A stretch of 57,280 nt of DNA from Mesonia profundi (GCF_031085155.1 NZ_JAVHUL010000020.1:1-57280), one strand, 5' to 3'; counted from the first letter of the stretch, positions 37,196-46,520 are shown. A program made the numbers and translations. The notes: generated by a model not told the origin, from the sequence alone.

Positions 37196-37221
37196 TTGCT
37201 TTATATAAAAACTAGAACGTT

Positions 37222-38736
37222 TTAATTACAAAACATCAAGTCTTTATCAATATCAAATTGATGCAAGAAACGCTTAGCGTTGGCTATTTCTGTAGCCATG
37301 ACTTTATCTTGTTTTACAATTGGCACCTCTTCTCTAAACCCAGTTACCAATTGCTCTATAAATGCAGATGATTTTAAAGGCTCTCTATAATATAAAGCCT
37401 GTGAAGCATTAAACAATTCGATGGCTAACACAGAATTTAGGTTCTCTACCACTTTAATCAGTTTGGTGGCAGAATTTGCTCCCATACTTACGTGATCTTC
37501 CTGTCCGTTAGAAGAAACAATAGAATCAATACTCGCTGGAGTACAATATTGTTTATTCTGACTTACGATACTTGCCGCTGTATATTGCGGAATCATAAAC
37601 CCATTATTCAACCCTGGATCATCTACTAAAAACATAGGCAGTCCTCGTAATCCCGAAACCAACTGGTAAATTCTTCTTTCAGAGATATTACCTAATTCCG
37701 CGACAGCGATCGCCAAATAATCCATCCCTAAAGCTAAAGGCTGACCGTGAAAGTTTCCGCCAGAGATAATTTTATCTTGTTCTACAAAAAGATTAGGATT
37801 ATCGGTAACGCTATTAATTTCAGTTTTTACCGTTTGATGCACAAAACGAATGGTGTCTTTAGAAGCACCATGAACTTGTGGAATACATCTAAACGAATAA
37901 GGATCTTGAACGCTTTCCTTCGTTTTATGAGCGATTTCACTTCCTTCTAAGAAACTTAAGATTCGCTCGGCAGTTTTTACTTGTCCGCGATGGGGTCTTA
38001 CCTCGTGAACCAACGGATCAAAAGGGGATAAATTACAATCAAAACCTTCTACAGAAACAGCGCTAATCGCATCGGCTAAATACGAAAGCTTATAGACTTC
38101 AATTAAAGAAAATACGGCGTGAGCACTCATAAACTGAGTTCCGTTAAGCAAAGCCAAACCTTCTTTAGACCTTAACTCTAGTGCTTTTAACTTATTAGAC
38201 TTCAATACTTTTTCTGAAGGCTGTACTTTTCCTTTATAAACCACTTCTCCCTTTCCTAAAAGCGGTAAAGACATATGTGCCAAAGGCGATAAATCTCCCG
38301 AAGCTCCTAAGGATCCTTGTTCATAAATTACGGGAATAATATCCTTATTAAAAAACTCAATGAGACGCTCTACGGTTTCTAAAGCGATTCCTGAATGACC
38401 GTAACTTAACGACTGGATCTTAAGCAACATCATGATTTTCACAATCTTGTCACTTACGCGATCACCAGTTCCACAAGCGTGAGAAATCACTAGGTTTTCT
38501 TGCAGTTGAACCAAGTTATCTTTAGAAATTTTTACGTTGCATAAAGAACCAAATCCGGTATTGATTCCGTAGAAAGGCTCTACAGAATTATCTATTTTCT
38601 CATCCAGGTATTTTCTAGATTTCTGAATGTATAATTTAGCTTCCTCACTCAGTTCTAATTGAATGTTTTCATCAATTATTTTTTGAATATGATGGATATC
38701 TAAAATATCTCTACTTATATAATGTATTTCTTTCAT
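37222..38736 (-). CDS. hutH: Histidine ammonia-lyase
   Basis: A 504-residue enzyme that converts histidine to urocanate and ammonia. The self-catalytic MIO cofactor forms from Ala145-Ser146-Gly147 in GSLGASGDLSPLAH. Tyr56 in YGINTGFG is the usual catalytic Tyr, and LVISHACGTG (Ser-His at 85-86) is the histidine-type selectivity pair rather than that of Phe/Tyr lyases. Other hut genes are not adjacent. A good promoter overlaps the end of the upstream nnr gene, so it is expressed separately. Confidence 0.92.
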   Translation of the reverse strand: MKEIHYISRDILDIHHIQKIIDENIQLELSEEAKLYIQKSRKYLDEKIDNSVEPFYGINTGFGSLCNVKISKDNLVQLQENLVISHACGTGDRVSDKIVKIMMLLKIQSLSYGHSGIALETVERLIEFFNKDIIPVIYEQGSLGASGDLSPLAHMSLPLLGKGEVVYKGKVQPSEKVLKSNKLKALELRSKEGLALLNGTQFMSAHAVFSLIEVYKLSYLADAISAVSVEGFDCNLSPFDPLVHEVRPHRGQVKTAERILSFLEGSEIAHKTKESVQDPYSFRCIPQVHGASKDTIRFVHQTVKTEINSVTDNPNLFVEQDKIISGGNFHGQPLALGMDYLAIAVAELGNISERRIYQLVSGLRGLPMFLVDDPGLNNGFMIPQYTAASIVSQNKQYCTPASIDSIVSSNGQEDHVSMGANSATKLIKVVENLNSVLAIELFNASQALYYREPLKSSAFIEQLVTGFREEVPIVKQDKVMATEIANAKRFLHQFDIDKDLMFCN

Positions 38737-38768
38737 GGTAAATTTCAGTAAATAGGTTAGTCAATTCG

Positions 38769-38800
38769 CAAAATTAAGCTTTTGTTTCAGGTTTCTCAAA
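38769..38800 (-). promoter_or_regulatory. Promoter of hutH
   Basis: The minus strand reads TTTG (38800-38797), 20 bases, then TAATTTTG (38776-38769). The promoter lies inside the last codons of the nnr gene. Confidence 0.65.
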
Positions 38801-40300
38801 CAAACTCCTAATGGCTTTTCCTAAATAGGCGGTAATATCGCTAGCGATTAAGGCATCTGGCACAGTATCAGCTACTACCAAGTCTCCGGCTTTCGCGTGT
38901 ATAAAAACTCCAAATACTGCTGCAATCGCAGGATCATAACCTTGGGCCAATAAACCTGCTATCACTCCAGAGAGCACATCTCCGCTTCCAGCAGTTGCCA
39001 TCCCTGGATTTCCATTGGTGTTGATGTATATATTGTCGCTAGAAACCGTCATCGTATAAGCACCTTTAATTACCATGGTAACTTTATATTTATCAGAAAA
39101 TTTTTGAACTTTGTCTAATTTTTCAAAATCATTCTTCCAGCTTCCAATTAAGCGTTCTAATTCTTTGGGATGTGGCGTTAAAATTGATTTCTCCGGAATT
39201 AATTCCAACAACTCTGAATATTTACTCAACATATTAAGTCCGTCGGCGTCAATAAGCATCGGGGTCTTCACTTGATTTAGTAAGGTCGTTAGAAGTTCTA
39301 TAGATTTTTCGTTGGTTCCTGCTCCCATTCCAAAAGCCACAATATCTTCTTTTTTTAGTTCCAATTTCATGTCTGCTAAATGGATATCGTGGGGCACCAC
39401 TTCTACCATCGCTTCTGGTACACTAGTTTGTAAAATATCATAACCACATTGAGGAATCACCGCAGTTACTTTTCCTACACCTATTCTTAGCGCTGCTTTA
39501 CTCGACAAAGTCATACTTCCCATCATCCCATAGCTTCCCCCAACCATATAGGTATGACCGTAATTCCCTTTATGGGTAAATTTAGATCTGGGTTGGTATA
39601 GGCTTGCGGCTTGCTCCTCTCCTATTAATATCGCTTTCGCTGGATTTTCAGCAAGATACTGTCCATCAATTCCTATATCTATAATTTGAACATTTCCGGC
39701 AAACGGAGCTGTTTCTGGAAGGAAGAAGGCCAGTTTCGGAGCTTGAAACGTAAGGGTATAATTGGCTTCTACAATAGGCTGATCTGCAATAATCTCATCG
39801 GCCAACATTCCCGAAGGCATATCTATAGCTACTTTAAAAGCTTTAGATTCGTTGATGCGAACAATCAGTTTTTGCACCCATTCTACTAAAGGTCGATTGA
39901 GCCCTATTCCAAAAATAGCATCAATCACAAAATCATTAGATTTGATTTCGGGAAAATCGTCTTCAGACTTTAATAAAACAGGCCAATTTTTGGTGTCTTC
40001 TTTTAAGGTTCTATAATTTTCTAGAAAGCCTTCAGATCTTTTATCGCTGTAATTCACCACATAGACATCAACATGATAGCCTTCTCGCACCAATTTTCTA
40101 GCGACTACTAGCCCGTCACCACCATTGTTTCCAATTCCGCAGAAAACTTTAATCTTTATTTCGGCGCCATTAAGTCTATTGTTAATTTCCTCAAAAATCC
40201 TAGAAGAAGCCCTCTCCATAAGCTCTAAGGAGGTTATTTTTTGTTTTTCTTGGGTAATTTTATCAGCTTCGTGAAGTTGTTCAGCGCTAAATATTTTCAT
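38774..40300 (-). CDS. nnr: Bifunctional NAD(P)H-hydrate epimerase / ADP-dependent dehydratase
   Basis: A 508-residue metabolite-repair enzyme that restores damaged NADHX and NADPHX. The N-terminal YjeF_N epimerase has FCGIGNNGGDGLVVARKL near residues 54-71. The C-terminal dehydratase (from about residue 230) has ILTPHPKELERL and the conserved NGNPGMATAGSGDVLSG. The two domains are fused, as usual. The gene is followed by hutH on the same strand, whose promoter overlaps its end. Confidence 0.94.
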   Translation of the reverse strand: MKIFSAEQLHEADKITQEKQKITSLELMERASSRIFEEINNRLNGAEIKIKVFCGIGNNGGDGLVVARKLVREGYHVDVYVVNYSDKRSEGFLENYRTLKEDTKNWPVLLKSEDDFPEIKSNDFVIDAIFGIGLNRPLVEWVQKLIVRINESKAFKVAIDMPSGMLADEIIADQPIVEANYTLTFQAPKLAFFLPETAPFAGNVQIIDIGIDGQYLAENPAKAILIGEEQAASLYQPRSKFTHKGNYGHTYMVGGSYGMMGSMTLSSKAALRIGVGKVTAVIPQCGYDILQTSVPEAMVEVVPHDIHLADMKLELKKEDIVAFGMGAGTNEKSIELLTTLLNQVKTPMLIDADGLNMLSKYSELLELIPEKSILTPHPKELERLIGSWKNDFEKLDKVQKFSDKYKVTMVIKGAYTMTVSSDNIYINTNGNPGMATAGSGDVLSGVIAGLLAQGYDPAIAAVFGVFIHAKAGDLVVADTVPDALIASDITAYLGKAIRSLFEKPETKA

Positions 40301-40317
40301 GAGTTTTCTGTTTTACA

Positions 40318-40325
40318 CAAAGATA
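40318..40325 (-). promoter_or_regulatory. -7 box of nnr
   Basis: The minus strand reads TATCTTTG (40325-40318), about 18 bases before the ATG. Confidence 0.5.
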
Positions 40326-40368
40326 ACAATCTTTAAAAACTAGCTTGGAATAAACTATAATTTGATTG

Positions 40369-40399
40369 TTGCTAAAACACGTACAATACTTTACCTTTG
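40369..40399 (+). promoter_or_regulatory. Promoter of gcvT
   Basis: TTG (40369-40371), 20 bases, then TACCTTTG (40392-40399). The boxes overlap the first codons of the longer frame from 40366, which excludes that start. No glycine riboswitch is visible in the short leader. Confidence 0.7.
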
Positions 40400-40416
40400 C
40401 ACAAAATTTTTATACT

Positions 40417-41499
40417 ATGAAGACGACACAACTTACACATATACATGAAGCTTTAGGAGCCAAAATGGTTCCGTATGCAGGTTACAATATGCCTGTTTCC
40501 TATGAAGGCGTAAATGCCGAGCATGAAACCGTTCGTAAAGGAGTGGGTATTTTTGATGTTTCTCATATGGGAGAATTTTTGGTATCTGGTCCCAAAGCTT
40601 TAGATTTAATTCAGAAAATAACGACCAATGATGCTTCTAAATTAAAAGACGGAAAAGCGCAATATACCTGTATGCCCAATCTTACGGGGGGAATTGTAGA
40701 TGATTTGATCATTTACAGAATGAATGAAGAAAAATACCTTTTGGTGGTAAATGCTTCTAATATAGATAAGGATTGGAACTGGATTGCAGAGAATAATACG
40801 ATGGAAGCCGATGTAAAGGATCTTTCTGATGAATATTGTTTATTAGCCATTCAAGGTCCTAAAGCAATTGAAGCCATGCAGCCTCTAACTTCTACGGATT
40901 TATCAGCTATAAAGTTTTATAATTTTGAAGTCTCCGATTTTGCAGGAGAAGATCAAATTATTATTTCTGCAACTGGTTATACCGGAAGTGGCGGATTCGA
41001 AATTTACTGTAAAAATCACAATGCAGAAGCGATTTGGAATGCGGTTTTAAAAGCAGGAGAAGACTACGGAATTAAGCCTATAGGCCTTGCTGCTAGAGAT
41101 ACCTTAAGATTAGAAATGGGACTTTGTCTTTACGGAAACGATATCGACGAGACCACCTCTCCTATTGAAGCTGGTTTAGGCTGGATCACCAAATTCACCA
41201 AAGATTTTGTCAATTCAGAAAACCTGAAGAAAGAAAAAGAACAAGGCCCTAAAAGAAGGTTGATCGCTTTTGAAATGCTAGAAAGAGGAATTCCTAGAAA
41301 AGATTACCCTATTTTAGATGAAAACGGAAATGAAATAGGACACGTAACCTCGGGTACGCAATCTCCTTCTACAGGAAAAGCCATTGGAATGGGTTATGTA
41401 AAAACCGAATTTAAAGCGGTAGATACTCCTATTCAAATTCAAATAAGAAAGAAAACCATTCCAGCAATTATCGTAAAACCTCCTTTTTATAAAGGGTAG
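40417..41499 (+). CDS. gcvT: Aminomethyltransferase (glycine cleavage system T protein)
   Basis: A 360-residue enzyme that transfers the methylene group of glycine to tetrahydrofolate. The start [20 protein letters not shown], the [13 protein letters not shown] segment and [15 protein letters not shown]-like region ([20 protein letters not shown]) are characteristic, as is [10 protein letters not shown]. The start was moved from the TTG at 40366 to the ATG at 40417 because the promoter lies between them. Other gcv genes are not nearby. A terminator follows. Confidence 0.95.
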   Translation: MKTTQLTHIHEALGAKMVPYAGYNMPVSYEGVNAEHETVRKGVGIFDVSHMGEFLVSGPKALDLIQKITTNDASKLKDGKAQYTCMPNLTGGIVDDLIIYRMNEEKYLLVVNASNIDKDWNWIAENNTMEADVKDLSDEYCLLAIQGPKAIEAMQPLTSTDLSAIKFYNFEVSDFAGEDQIIISATGYTGSGGFEIYCKNHNAEAIWNAVLKAGEDYGIKPIGLAARDTLRLEMGLCLYGNDIDETTSPIEAGLGWITKFTKDFVNSENLKKEKEQGPKRRLIAFEMLERGIPRKDYPILDENGNEIGHVTSGTQSPSTGKAIGMGYVKTEFKAVDTPIQIQIRKKTIPAIIVKPPFYKG

Positions 41500-41520
41500 T
41501 TTTACTTTTTAGTCTATAAA

Positions 41521-41563
41521 AAACTAGTGTTCAAGAAAATTCAACTTTTCTGAACACTAGTTT
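41521..41563 (+). terminator. Terminator after gcvT
   Basis: AAACTAGTGTTCA (41521-41533) pairs with TGAACACTAGTTT (41551-41563), with an inner GAAAA/TTTTC stem after one bulged A. Confidence 0.8.
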
Positions 41564-41674
41564 CTTTTGGATGATTCGTGTTTCATATTCAGATCAAAGT
41601 TTAAAATTTGACTCTCTCTGCACGCTGCATCCAATATTCTTTATTTTACAACGTTTTTAAAAGAAAGATTTCAG

Positions 41675-42502
41675 ATTAAACATTCAAAAAAAATACTAAT
41701 TCTTGGCGGCAGCGGATTCTTAGGACAAGCGCTTTATAAAGAACTTCTGCCCTATTTTAACGTACACGCCACCTATAAAACTCCAAATAGTACTTGGGAT
41801 AACAACCATCAATTTCATTGGTGGGATGCCGAGACCGAGAGTGTGAGCTTTTTATTGGAATCTTTAAAACCAGATTTGGTGATTTGCGCTTTACGCGGAA
41901 ATTTTAATGCACAAATTTATGCTCATTTTGAAGCGATAGAATATGTGATGAGAACCCACACTAAAATTATTTTCCTCTCCTCTTCTAACGTGTTTGATGC
42001 CTTTACCAATTTTCCGTCTTACGAATATGACAAGACCCTTTCTATGAGTGTGTATGGGCGTTTTAAAATTAAAATAGAAAATGCGTTGCTGCGATTACCG
42101 GTAGAAAATTATGTGATTGCCCGAGTTCCTATGATTTATGGCGCCAACTCTCCGCGTTTAGAGGAGTTAAAAACCTTCCATAAAATAGAAGAATCCATAG
42201 AAGTATTTCCTAATGTGGTGATGAATGCTACAAGCGTTAATCGGCTAACACAGCAAATTCATTATATTATTAATCATGATTTGGGCGGTGTTTTTCATTT
42301 GGGAAGCAAAGATTTAATTCATCATAAAGATCTGGTGATGGAGATTTGCAAAAAAATGGAACTTAAAGATATTGTACTTAAGAATGTATACGACTCTAAC
42401 GACGATCGTTACATTGCAGTCTTACCAAAAAACAATTTACTTCCAGATAATTTGCAATTTACCGTTGAAGATGTCGTAGAAGATTCTGTTTCATTTCCGT
42501 AG
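41675..42502 (+). CDS. RmlD-like NAD(P)-binding reductase, non-standard start
   Basis: About 275 residues of a sugar-nucleotide-reductase-like Rossmann protein. KKILILGGSGFLGQALYKEL near the start is the cofactor GxxGxxG motif; then come FLSSSNVFDAF, a YGRFK catalytic-type Tyr/Lys pair and RVPMIYGANSPRL. The longest ATG/GTG/TTG frame begins at GTG 41843, which would drop the cofactor motif. The frame is open to 41612 upstream but offers no ATG, GTG or TTG. I place the start at ATT 41675, which precedes the motif; CTG 41618 is the alternative. Either a rare start codon is used or an ATG has mutated. Confidence 0.7.
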   Translation: MKHSKKILILGGSGFLGQALYKELLPYFNVHATYKTPNSTWDNNHQFHWWDAETESVSFLLESLKPDLVICALRGNFNAQIYAHFEAIEYVMRTHTKIIFLSSSNVFDAFTNFPSYEYDKTLSMSVYGRFKIKIENALLRLPVENYVIARVPMIYGANSPRLEELKTFHKIEESIEVFPNVVMNATSVNRLTQQIHYIINHDLGGVFHLGSKDLIHHKDLVMEICKKMELKDIVLKNVYDSNDDRYIAVLPKNNLLPDNLQFTVEDVVEDSVSFP

Positions 42503-42539
42503 ACTTTAGTATCTTTAAGCTGAACTAAAAAACTAGAAA

Positions 42540-42827
42540 ATGAAAAAGTTGAGCGAGAAAGAAATCAAGAATAAGTTAAAGGATTTTGAAGGTTGGGAAT
42601 TTCATGACGATAGCATTCAAACCAAATTTGAGTTTCAAGATTTTAAAGAAACCTTCTCCATTATGACCCGCATTGCTTTTGAAGCAGAAGCACAACAACA
42701 TCACCCTGAGTGGACCAATGTTTTTAATACTTTAAGCATTTCTCTTTCTACCCACGACGCTGGCGGAGTTACCGAAAAAGATTTTAAAATGGTAGAGGCG
42801 ATAGAAAATATTATCGAAGTAGATTAA
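42540..42827 (+). CDS. 4a-hydroxytetrahydrobiopterin dehydratase
   Basis: A 95-residue cytoplasmic enzyme that recycles the pterin cofactor. The active-site motif QQHHPEWTNVFNTLSISLST near residues 53-72 is diagnostic, and STHDAGGVTEKDF follows. Length is normal. In Bacteroidota it can serve aromatic-amino-acid hydroxylases; none is in this window. It sits 37 bases after the reductase gene and 50 before yebC, all on the plus strand. Confidence 0.93.
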   Translation: MKKLSEKEIKNKLKDFEGWEFHDDSIQTKFEFQDFKETFSIMTRIAFEAEAQQHHPEWTNVFNTLSISLSTHDAGGVTEKDFKMVEAIENIIEVD

Positions 42828-42842
42828 CATCAGTATTTTTAT

Positions 42843-42850
42843 TAAATTTG
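42843..42850 (+). promoter_or_regulatory. -7 box of yebC
   Basis: TAAATTTG (42843-42850) matches TAnnTTTG, 27 bases before the yebC ATG. No clear -33 triplet. Confidence 0.5.
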
Positions 42851-42877
42851 TTCATCTTGAAATCAATATAAAAAATT

Positions 42878-43597
42878 ATGGGAAGAGCTTTTGAGTTCCG
42901 TAAAGCGCGAAAAATGAAACGATGGTCAGCGATGTCCAAAGCCTTTACTCGTATTGGAAAAGATATCGTAATGGCCGTAAAAGAAGGCGGACCAGATCCT
43001 GATACTAATTCAAAATTACGGGCGGTAATTCAAAACGCGAAAAGTGTCAACATGCCTAAAGACAATATTGAGCGCGCCATTAAACGGGCGAGTGATAAAA
43101 GTCTGGGTGATTATAAAGAGGTCTTATTTGAAGGCTATGCGCCACACGGAATCGCTATTCTAGTAGAAACTGCCACCGATAATAATACGAGAACCGTAGC
43201 TAATATTCGTTCTTATTTTAATAAATGTGATGGTCACCTGGGAACTTCAGGATCGGTAGAATTTATGTTTGACCATACCTGTAACTTTAAAATTCCGGCA
43301 GAAGATCTTGATGCGGAAGAATTAGAATTAGAATTTATAGATTTTGGTGCCGAAGAAGTTTTTGAAGATGAAGACGGAATCTTAATTTACGCTCCCTTTG
43401 AGAGCTTTGGAGCGATACAAAAAGAATTAGAAGATCGAGAAATCGAAATTATCTCTTCTGGTTTTGAACGTATTCCCACCGTAACCAAAGAAATTTCTAA
43501 AGAAGATCAAGAAGATGTAGAGAAACTCCTCGAAAAAATTGAAGAAGATGATGATGTGCAAAATGTATATCACACCATGAAAGAAACAGAAGATTAA
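42878..43597 (+). CDS. YebC/PmpR family transcriptional or translational regulator
   Basis: A 239-residue protein with the family start MGRAFEFRKARKMKRW (the usual Bacteroidota variant) and KLRAVIQNAKSVNMPKDNIE, followed by RAIKRASD, a YAPHGIAILVE segment and a DFGAEEVFEDED region. Members bind DNA and some affect translation; the targets here are unknown. Length is typical. It has its own -7 box and a strong terminator shared with the convergent PepSY-like gene. Confidence 0.94.
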   Translation: MGRAFEFRKARKMKRWSAMSKAFTRIGKDIVMAVKEGGPDPDTNSKLRAVIQNAKSVNMPKDNIERAIKRASDKSLGDYKEVLFEGYAPHGIAILVETATDNNTRTVANIRSYFNKCDGHLGTSGSVEFMFDHTCNFKIPAEDLDAEELELEFIDFGAEEVFEDEDGILIYAPFESFGAIQKELEDREIEIISSGFERIPTVTKEISKEDQEDVEKLLEKIEEDDDVQNVYHTMKETED

Positions 43598-43615
43598 ACA
43601 TCTATTATCTCAAAA

Positions 43616-43662
43616 AAAAAGACCTTGAAAGAAGCTATTTTAACTTCTCTCAAGGTCTTTTT
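43616..43662. terminator. Bidirectional terminator between yebC and PepSY-like gene
   Basis: AAAAAGACCTTGA (43616-43628) pairs with TCAAGGTCTTTTT (43650-43662), with an inner AGAAG/CTTCT stem. Confidence 0.85.
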
Positions 43663-43691
43663 CAGTTTAAAACGAATTTAAAAGAAAAAAA

Positions 43692-44129
43692 TTAATCCTT
43701 TCTTTCACTTAATACTTTTCCATTCTTATCGATGGTAATTTCTAATTCTTTGGTAAAAGTTTCTAAGTCTATTTCATAAATAACCTTATTCCCAGTTTTA
43801 ATCATATCTACATCATCAATGCTAAAATCAGCATAATTCTTTTTTATGACATTACTCACCGCGCTTGGCAATTGAGAAGAAGAAATTTCTACTTTTCTTT
43901 TTACTTCTTGTCCAATAGAAGAATACCAAACATCATAATCCATTCGGTCTATTTCAAACTCCACTTTGTAGTTCTCCATATCCTTCTCCCACTCCACATC
44001 TGTTGCATTAGCGAACTCCTTATTAAAAGCAGTTGTTAAATTAGCGGGCACATCACTCATTCTCAAGTCTTGCGCTTGTACGGCGACACTTGCAAAAAGA
44101 AATACTAAACTCATTTTTAAAATTTTCAT
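43692..44129 (-). CDS. PepSY-like periplasmic protein
   Basis: A 145-residue protein with a signal peptide (MKILKMSLVFLFASVAVQAQ). The rest consists of two tandem beta-alpha-beta units: FANATDVEWEKDMENYKVEF, then VIYEIDLETFTKELEITID, the pattern of the PepSY_like family (PF11396). Function is unknown; such proteins are common envelope proteins in Bacteroidota. It is divergent from the two-component system that follows, so a shared promoter region is possible, including the palindrome at 44236-44249. Confidence 0.82.
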   Translation of the reverse strand: MKILKMSLVFLFASVAVQAQDLRMSDVPANLTTAFNKEFANATDVEWEKDMENYKVEFEIDRMDYDVWYSSIGQEVKRKVEISSSQLPSAVSNVIKKNYADFSIDDVDMIKTGNKVIYEIDLETFTKELEITIDKNGKVLSERKD

Positions 44130-44235
44130 AGCGTTTGTTTTTAAGATTTAAGACAAATTAAAGGGAGGAAACTGAAAACAATTAGGAATTTTTTTTCCGT
44201 CAAGCGGAATTATCCCAATTTATTATAGAATTCAA

Positions 44236-44249
44236 TTGTAAATTTACAA
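44236..44249. promoter_or_regulatory. 14-bp palindrome between PepSY-like and regulator genes
   Basis: TTGTAAATTTACAA is a perfect palindrome. It carries the same TTGTAAA half-site as the Xre operators (49158-49442) but in the opposite order. A regulator-binding role is possible but untested. Confidence 0.4.
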
Positions 44250-44301
44250 AACAAGCAATTAAGTACAAGATTTAAAATTATAATTAATTCTGAATCCGTC
44301 T

Positions 44302-44396
44302 TATACCAATTCTATTTTAAAATAAGGCATTGGATTTGAAAATGTATTTTTTTCAAATCCAAAACAAAAAGCGCAGTAATTGGTAAAATTGGTATT
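44302..44396. repeat. Fold-back element upstream of the response regulator
   Basis: An outer inverted repeat ATACCAATT (44303-44311) / AATTGGTAT (44387-44395) encloses an inner perfect 10-bp stem GGATTTGAAA (44332-44341) / TTTCAAATCC (44351-44360). It may be a MITE-like element or a regulatory structure. It occupies much of the 327-base gene-free stretch before the regulator. Confidence 0.55.
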
Positions 44397-44456
44397 AGTT
44401 AAACGAGATGCTAAAATATTCAGATTGTATTTCCGTAAAGGGTAAATAAAGAAACT

Positions 44457-45134
44457 ATGAAAATACTCATTATTGAAGATGAAATAGATATGCTTCAAAA
44501 TATGAAGCAAACCTTAGAGAAAGAAGGCTTTTTGATAGAAAGTGCAACCCATTATGAAAGTGCATTTCAAAAAATTGGCGTGTATGCTTACGACTGCATT
44601 TTGTTGGATATTGGTTTACCAGACGGCAACGGATTGGATATTTTAAAAATTCTTAAAGAAAAAGGAATTAATGACGGAGTGATAATTGTTTCTGCCAAAG
44701 ATTCTTTAGACGATAAATTAAAAGGACTTAATTTAGGAGCCGACGATTATTTGTCCAAGCCTTTTCATATGGCCGAACTCAACGCTCGCGTAAAAGCCTT
44801 ACTTAGAAGAAGCAATTTTGGAGGTACGCAAAATATAGAATTAGGAAACCTTAGCGTTAATCCAGAGGAAAGAAGCGTGTGGATCAACCAAACTGAAATT
44901 GAATTAAATCGCAAAGAGATGGATATACTCCTATATTTAATCGCCAATAAAAACCGATTAGTGAATAAAACCGCTTTAGCCGAGCATGTTTGGGGAGATC
45001 ACATTGATCAAGCCGATAATTTTGAGTTCATCTATTCCCAGATTAAGAACTTAAGAAAAAAGCTGACGGCGCATCAAGTAGATATCGAAATAAAATCTGT
45101 TTATGGAATAGGCTATAAATTAGATGTTTTATGA
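44457..45134 (+). CDS. OmpR-family response regulator
   Basis: A 225-residue two-component DNA-binding regulator. The receiver domain has Glu/Asp in IIEDEID, the phosphoacceptor Asp51 in CILLDIGLPDGNG and Lys in DDYLSKPFHMAEL. The C-terminal winged helix has ELNRKEMDILLYLIANKNR and ends with VYGIGYKL. It overlaps the kinase gene by four bases. The target genes are unknown; the downstream SdiA-domain gene (46521) is a candidate. Confidence 0.95.
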   Translation: MKILIIEDEIDMLQNMKQTLEKEGFLIESATHYESAFQKIGVYAYDCILLDIGLPDGNGLDILKILKEKGINDGVIIVSAKDSLDDKLKGLNLGADDYLSKPFHMAELNARVKALLRRSNFGGTQNIELGNLSVNPEERSVWINQTEIELNRKEMDILLYLIANKNRLVNKTALAEHVWGDHIDQADNFEFIYSQIKNLRKKLTAHQVDIEIKSVYGIGYKLDVL

Positions 45135-46405
45135 AGCTTTTAAATTACACAAGTAGGTATTTTGTCATCATTTTATTGTTTATCATCTTCATTTGGGCTG
45201 CTTTTTTCTATTACAATATGCTCGATGAAATTTATGACAGTATGGATGATAGTCTAGAAAATCAAAAAGGACTCGTTCTTCAAAAAGTGAAAGACAATCC
45301 AGAAATTCTACAAAAAAAACAATTTGAAGATGGTTATTATACCATTCAGAAACTAGCTGGTAAACCTAAAAAAATGGGTAAAGATAAGTATCGGGATACG
45401 TTAATGTTTATGGAAAATGAAAAAGAGTTTGAGCCCGTACGGCTTTTAGAAACCTCTTTCTCCCAAGCAGGAAACTATTACAAATTAAAGCTCATCACCT
45501 CTATGGTAGAGGAAGACGATTTGGTAGAAGAACTTTTGTACTCTATCATCGCTTTATATCTAGGCTTAATTTTGAGTATTTTAATCCTCAATAATTTTTT
45601 CCTCAAAAACACTTGGAAACCTTTCTACAGCTTGTTAGAAAAGCTAAAAAAATTCTCTATAGAATCTGAACATAAAATAACGTTTGAAGATACCAAGATT
45701 GAAGAGTTTGCTCTCTTAAATAAAAACATAGAAAACCTTCTTTACAAATCTCAAGAAAGCTATAAACAGCAAAAGCATTTTATAGAAAATGCCTCTCACG
45801 AACTTCAAACCCCTATCGCAATTAGCATCAATAAGCTAGAGCTTTTATTGGAAAAGAATAATATGAATGAAGATCAAATAGAAACCTTTAGCAGTGTTTT
45901 ACAAAATCTAGAACGGCTTAAACGCCTTAACAAATCGCTTTTACTCTTAACCAAAATTGAAAACAATCAGTTTATTGAGGAAGAAGACATCAATCTTAAT
46001 TTATTGCTGCAAGAGCTTTTAGAAGATTTTTTAGATTACTCTACGTATAAAAAGGTAGAGTTAGAATTAATTCAGCAAAAAAATCTTAGGGCTAGAATGA
46101 ATAAAGATTTAGCGATTATTTTGTTTACCAACCTTATTCAGAATGCCATTAAACACGGTAAAGTAGGTACACAAATTGAAATTATTATTCATAAAGAAAG
46201 TGTGATGATTAAAAATGAATCTGATCATACTATTCCGCTTGACGTGGATAAAATTTTCTCTCGATTTTATAAAGAAACGGCTTTACAGAATTCTACAGGC
46301 TTAGGACTTTCTATCGCCCAAGCCATTGCGAAAAAATATGGCTTTACAGTAACTTACACTTACAAAGACCTTCATTGTTTTAAAGTTAACTTTCAACAGA
46401 CTTAA
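45131..46405 (+). CDS. Sensor histidine kinase
   Basis: A 424-residue membrane kinase with two membrane helices (about residues 10-30 and 136-157) enclosing a periplasmic sensor region of about 105 residues. The HisKA phosphoacceptor is in FIENASHELQTPIAIS (about residue 220), and the ATPase domain has NLIQNAIKHG and STGLGLSIAQAIAKKYG. The ATG overlaps the regulator's stop. The signal is unknown. Confidence 0.94.
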   Translation: MKLLNYTSRYFVIILLFIIFIWAAFFYYNMLDEIYDSMDDSLENQKGLVLQKVKDNPEILQKKQFEDGYYTIQKLAGKPKKMGKDKYRDTLMFMENEKEFEPVRLLETSFSQAGNYYKLKLITSMVEEDDLVEELLYSIIALYLGLILSILILNNFFLKNTWKPFYSLLEKLKKFSIESEHKITFEDTKIEEFALLNKNIENLLYKSQESYKQQKHFIENASHELQTPIAISINKLELLLEKNNMNEDQIETFSSVLQNLERLKRLNKSLLLLTKIENNQFIEEEDINLNLLLQELLEDFLDYSTYKKVELELIQQKNLRARMNKDLAIILFTNLIQNAIKHGKVGTQIEIIIHKESVMIKNESDHTIPLDVDKIFSRFYKETALQNSTGLGLSIAQAIAKKYGFTVTYTYKDLHCFKVNFQQT

Positions 46406-46520
46406 AATCTTTATAAAAAGCCTAAAGAAAATGATAAATTTTATAGCAATAGGCTGGACTTCCAGATTTTTTTCAGATTCATGACTTAAATTTTACTATT
46501 ATTAAAAACACCTCAGAATT

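Noticed and set aside
40300-40416. Glycine riboswitch before gcvT
   Set aside because: The predicted leader is about ten bases, too short for the aptamer, and no aptamer-like pairing is seen.
41843-42502. GTG 41843 as the start of the reductase gene
   Set aside because: It would discard the GGSGFLG cofactor motif that is encoded in frame just upstream.
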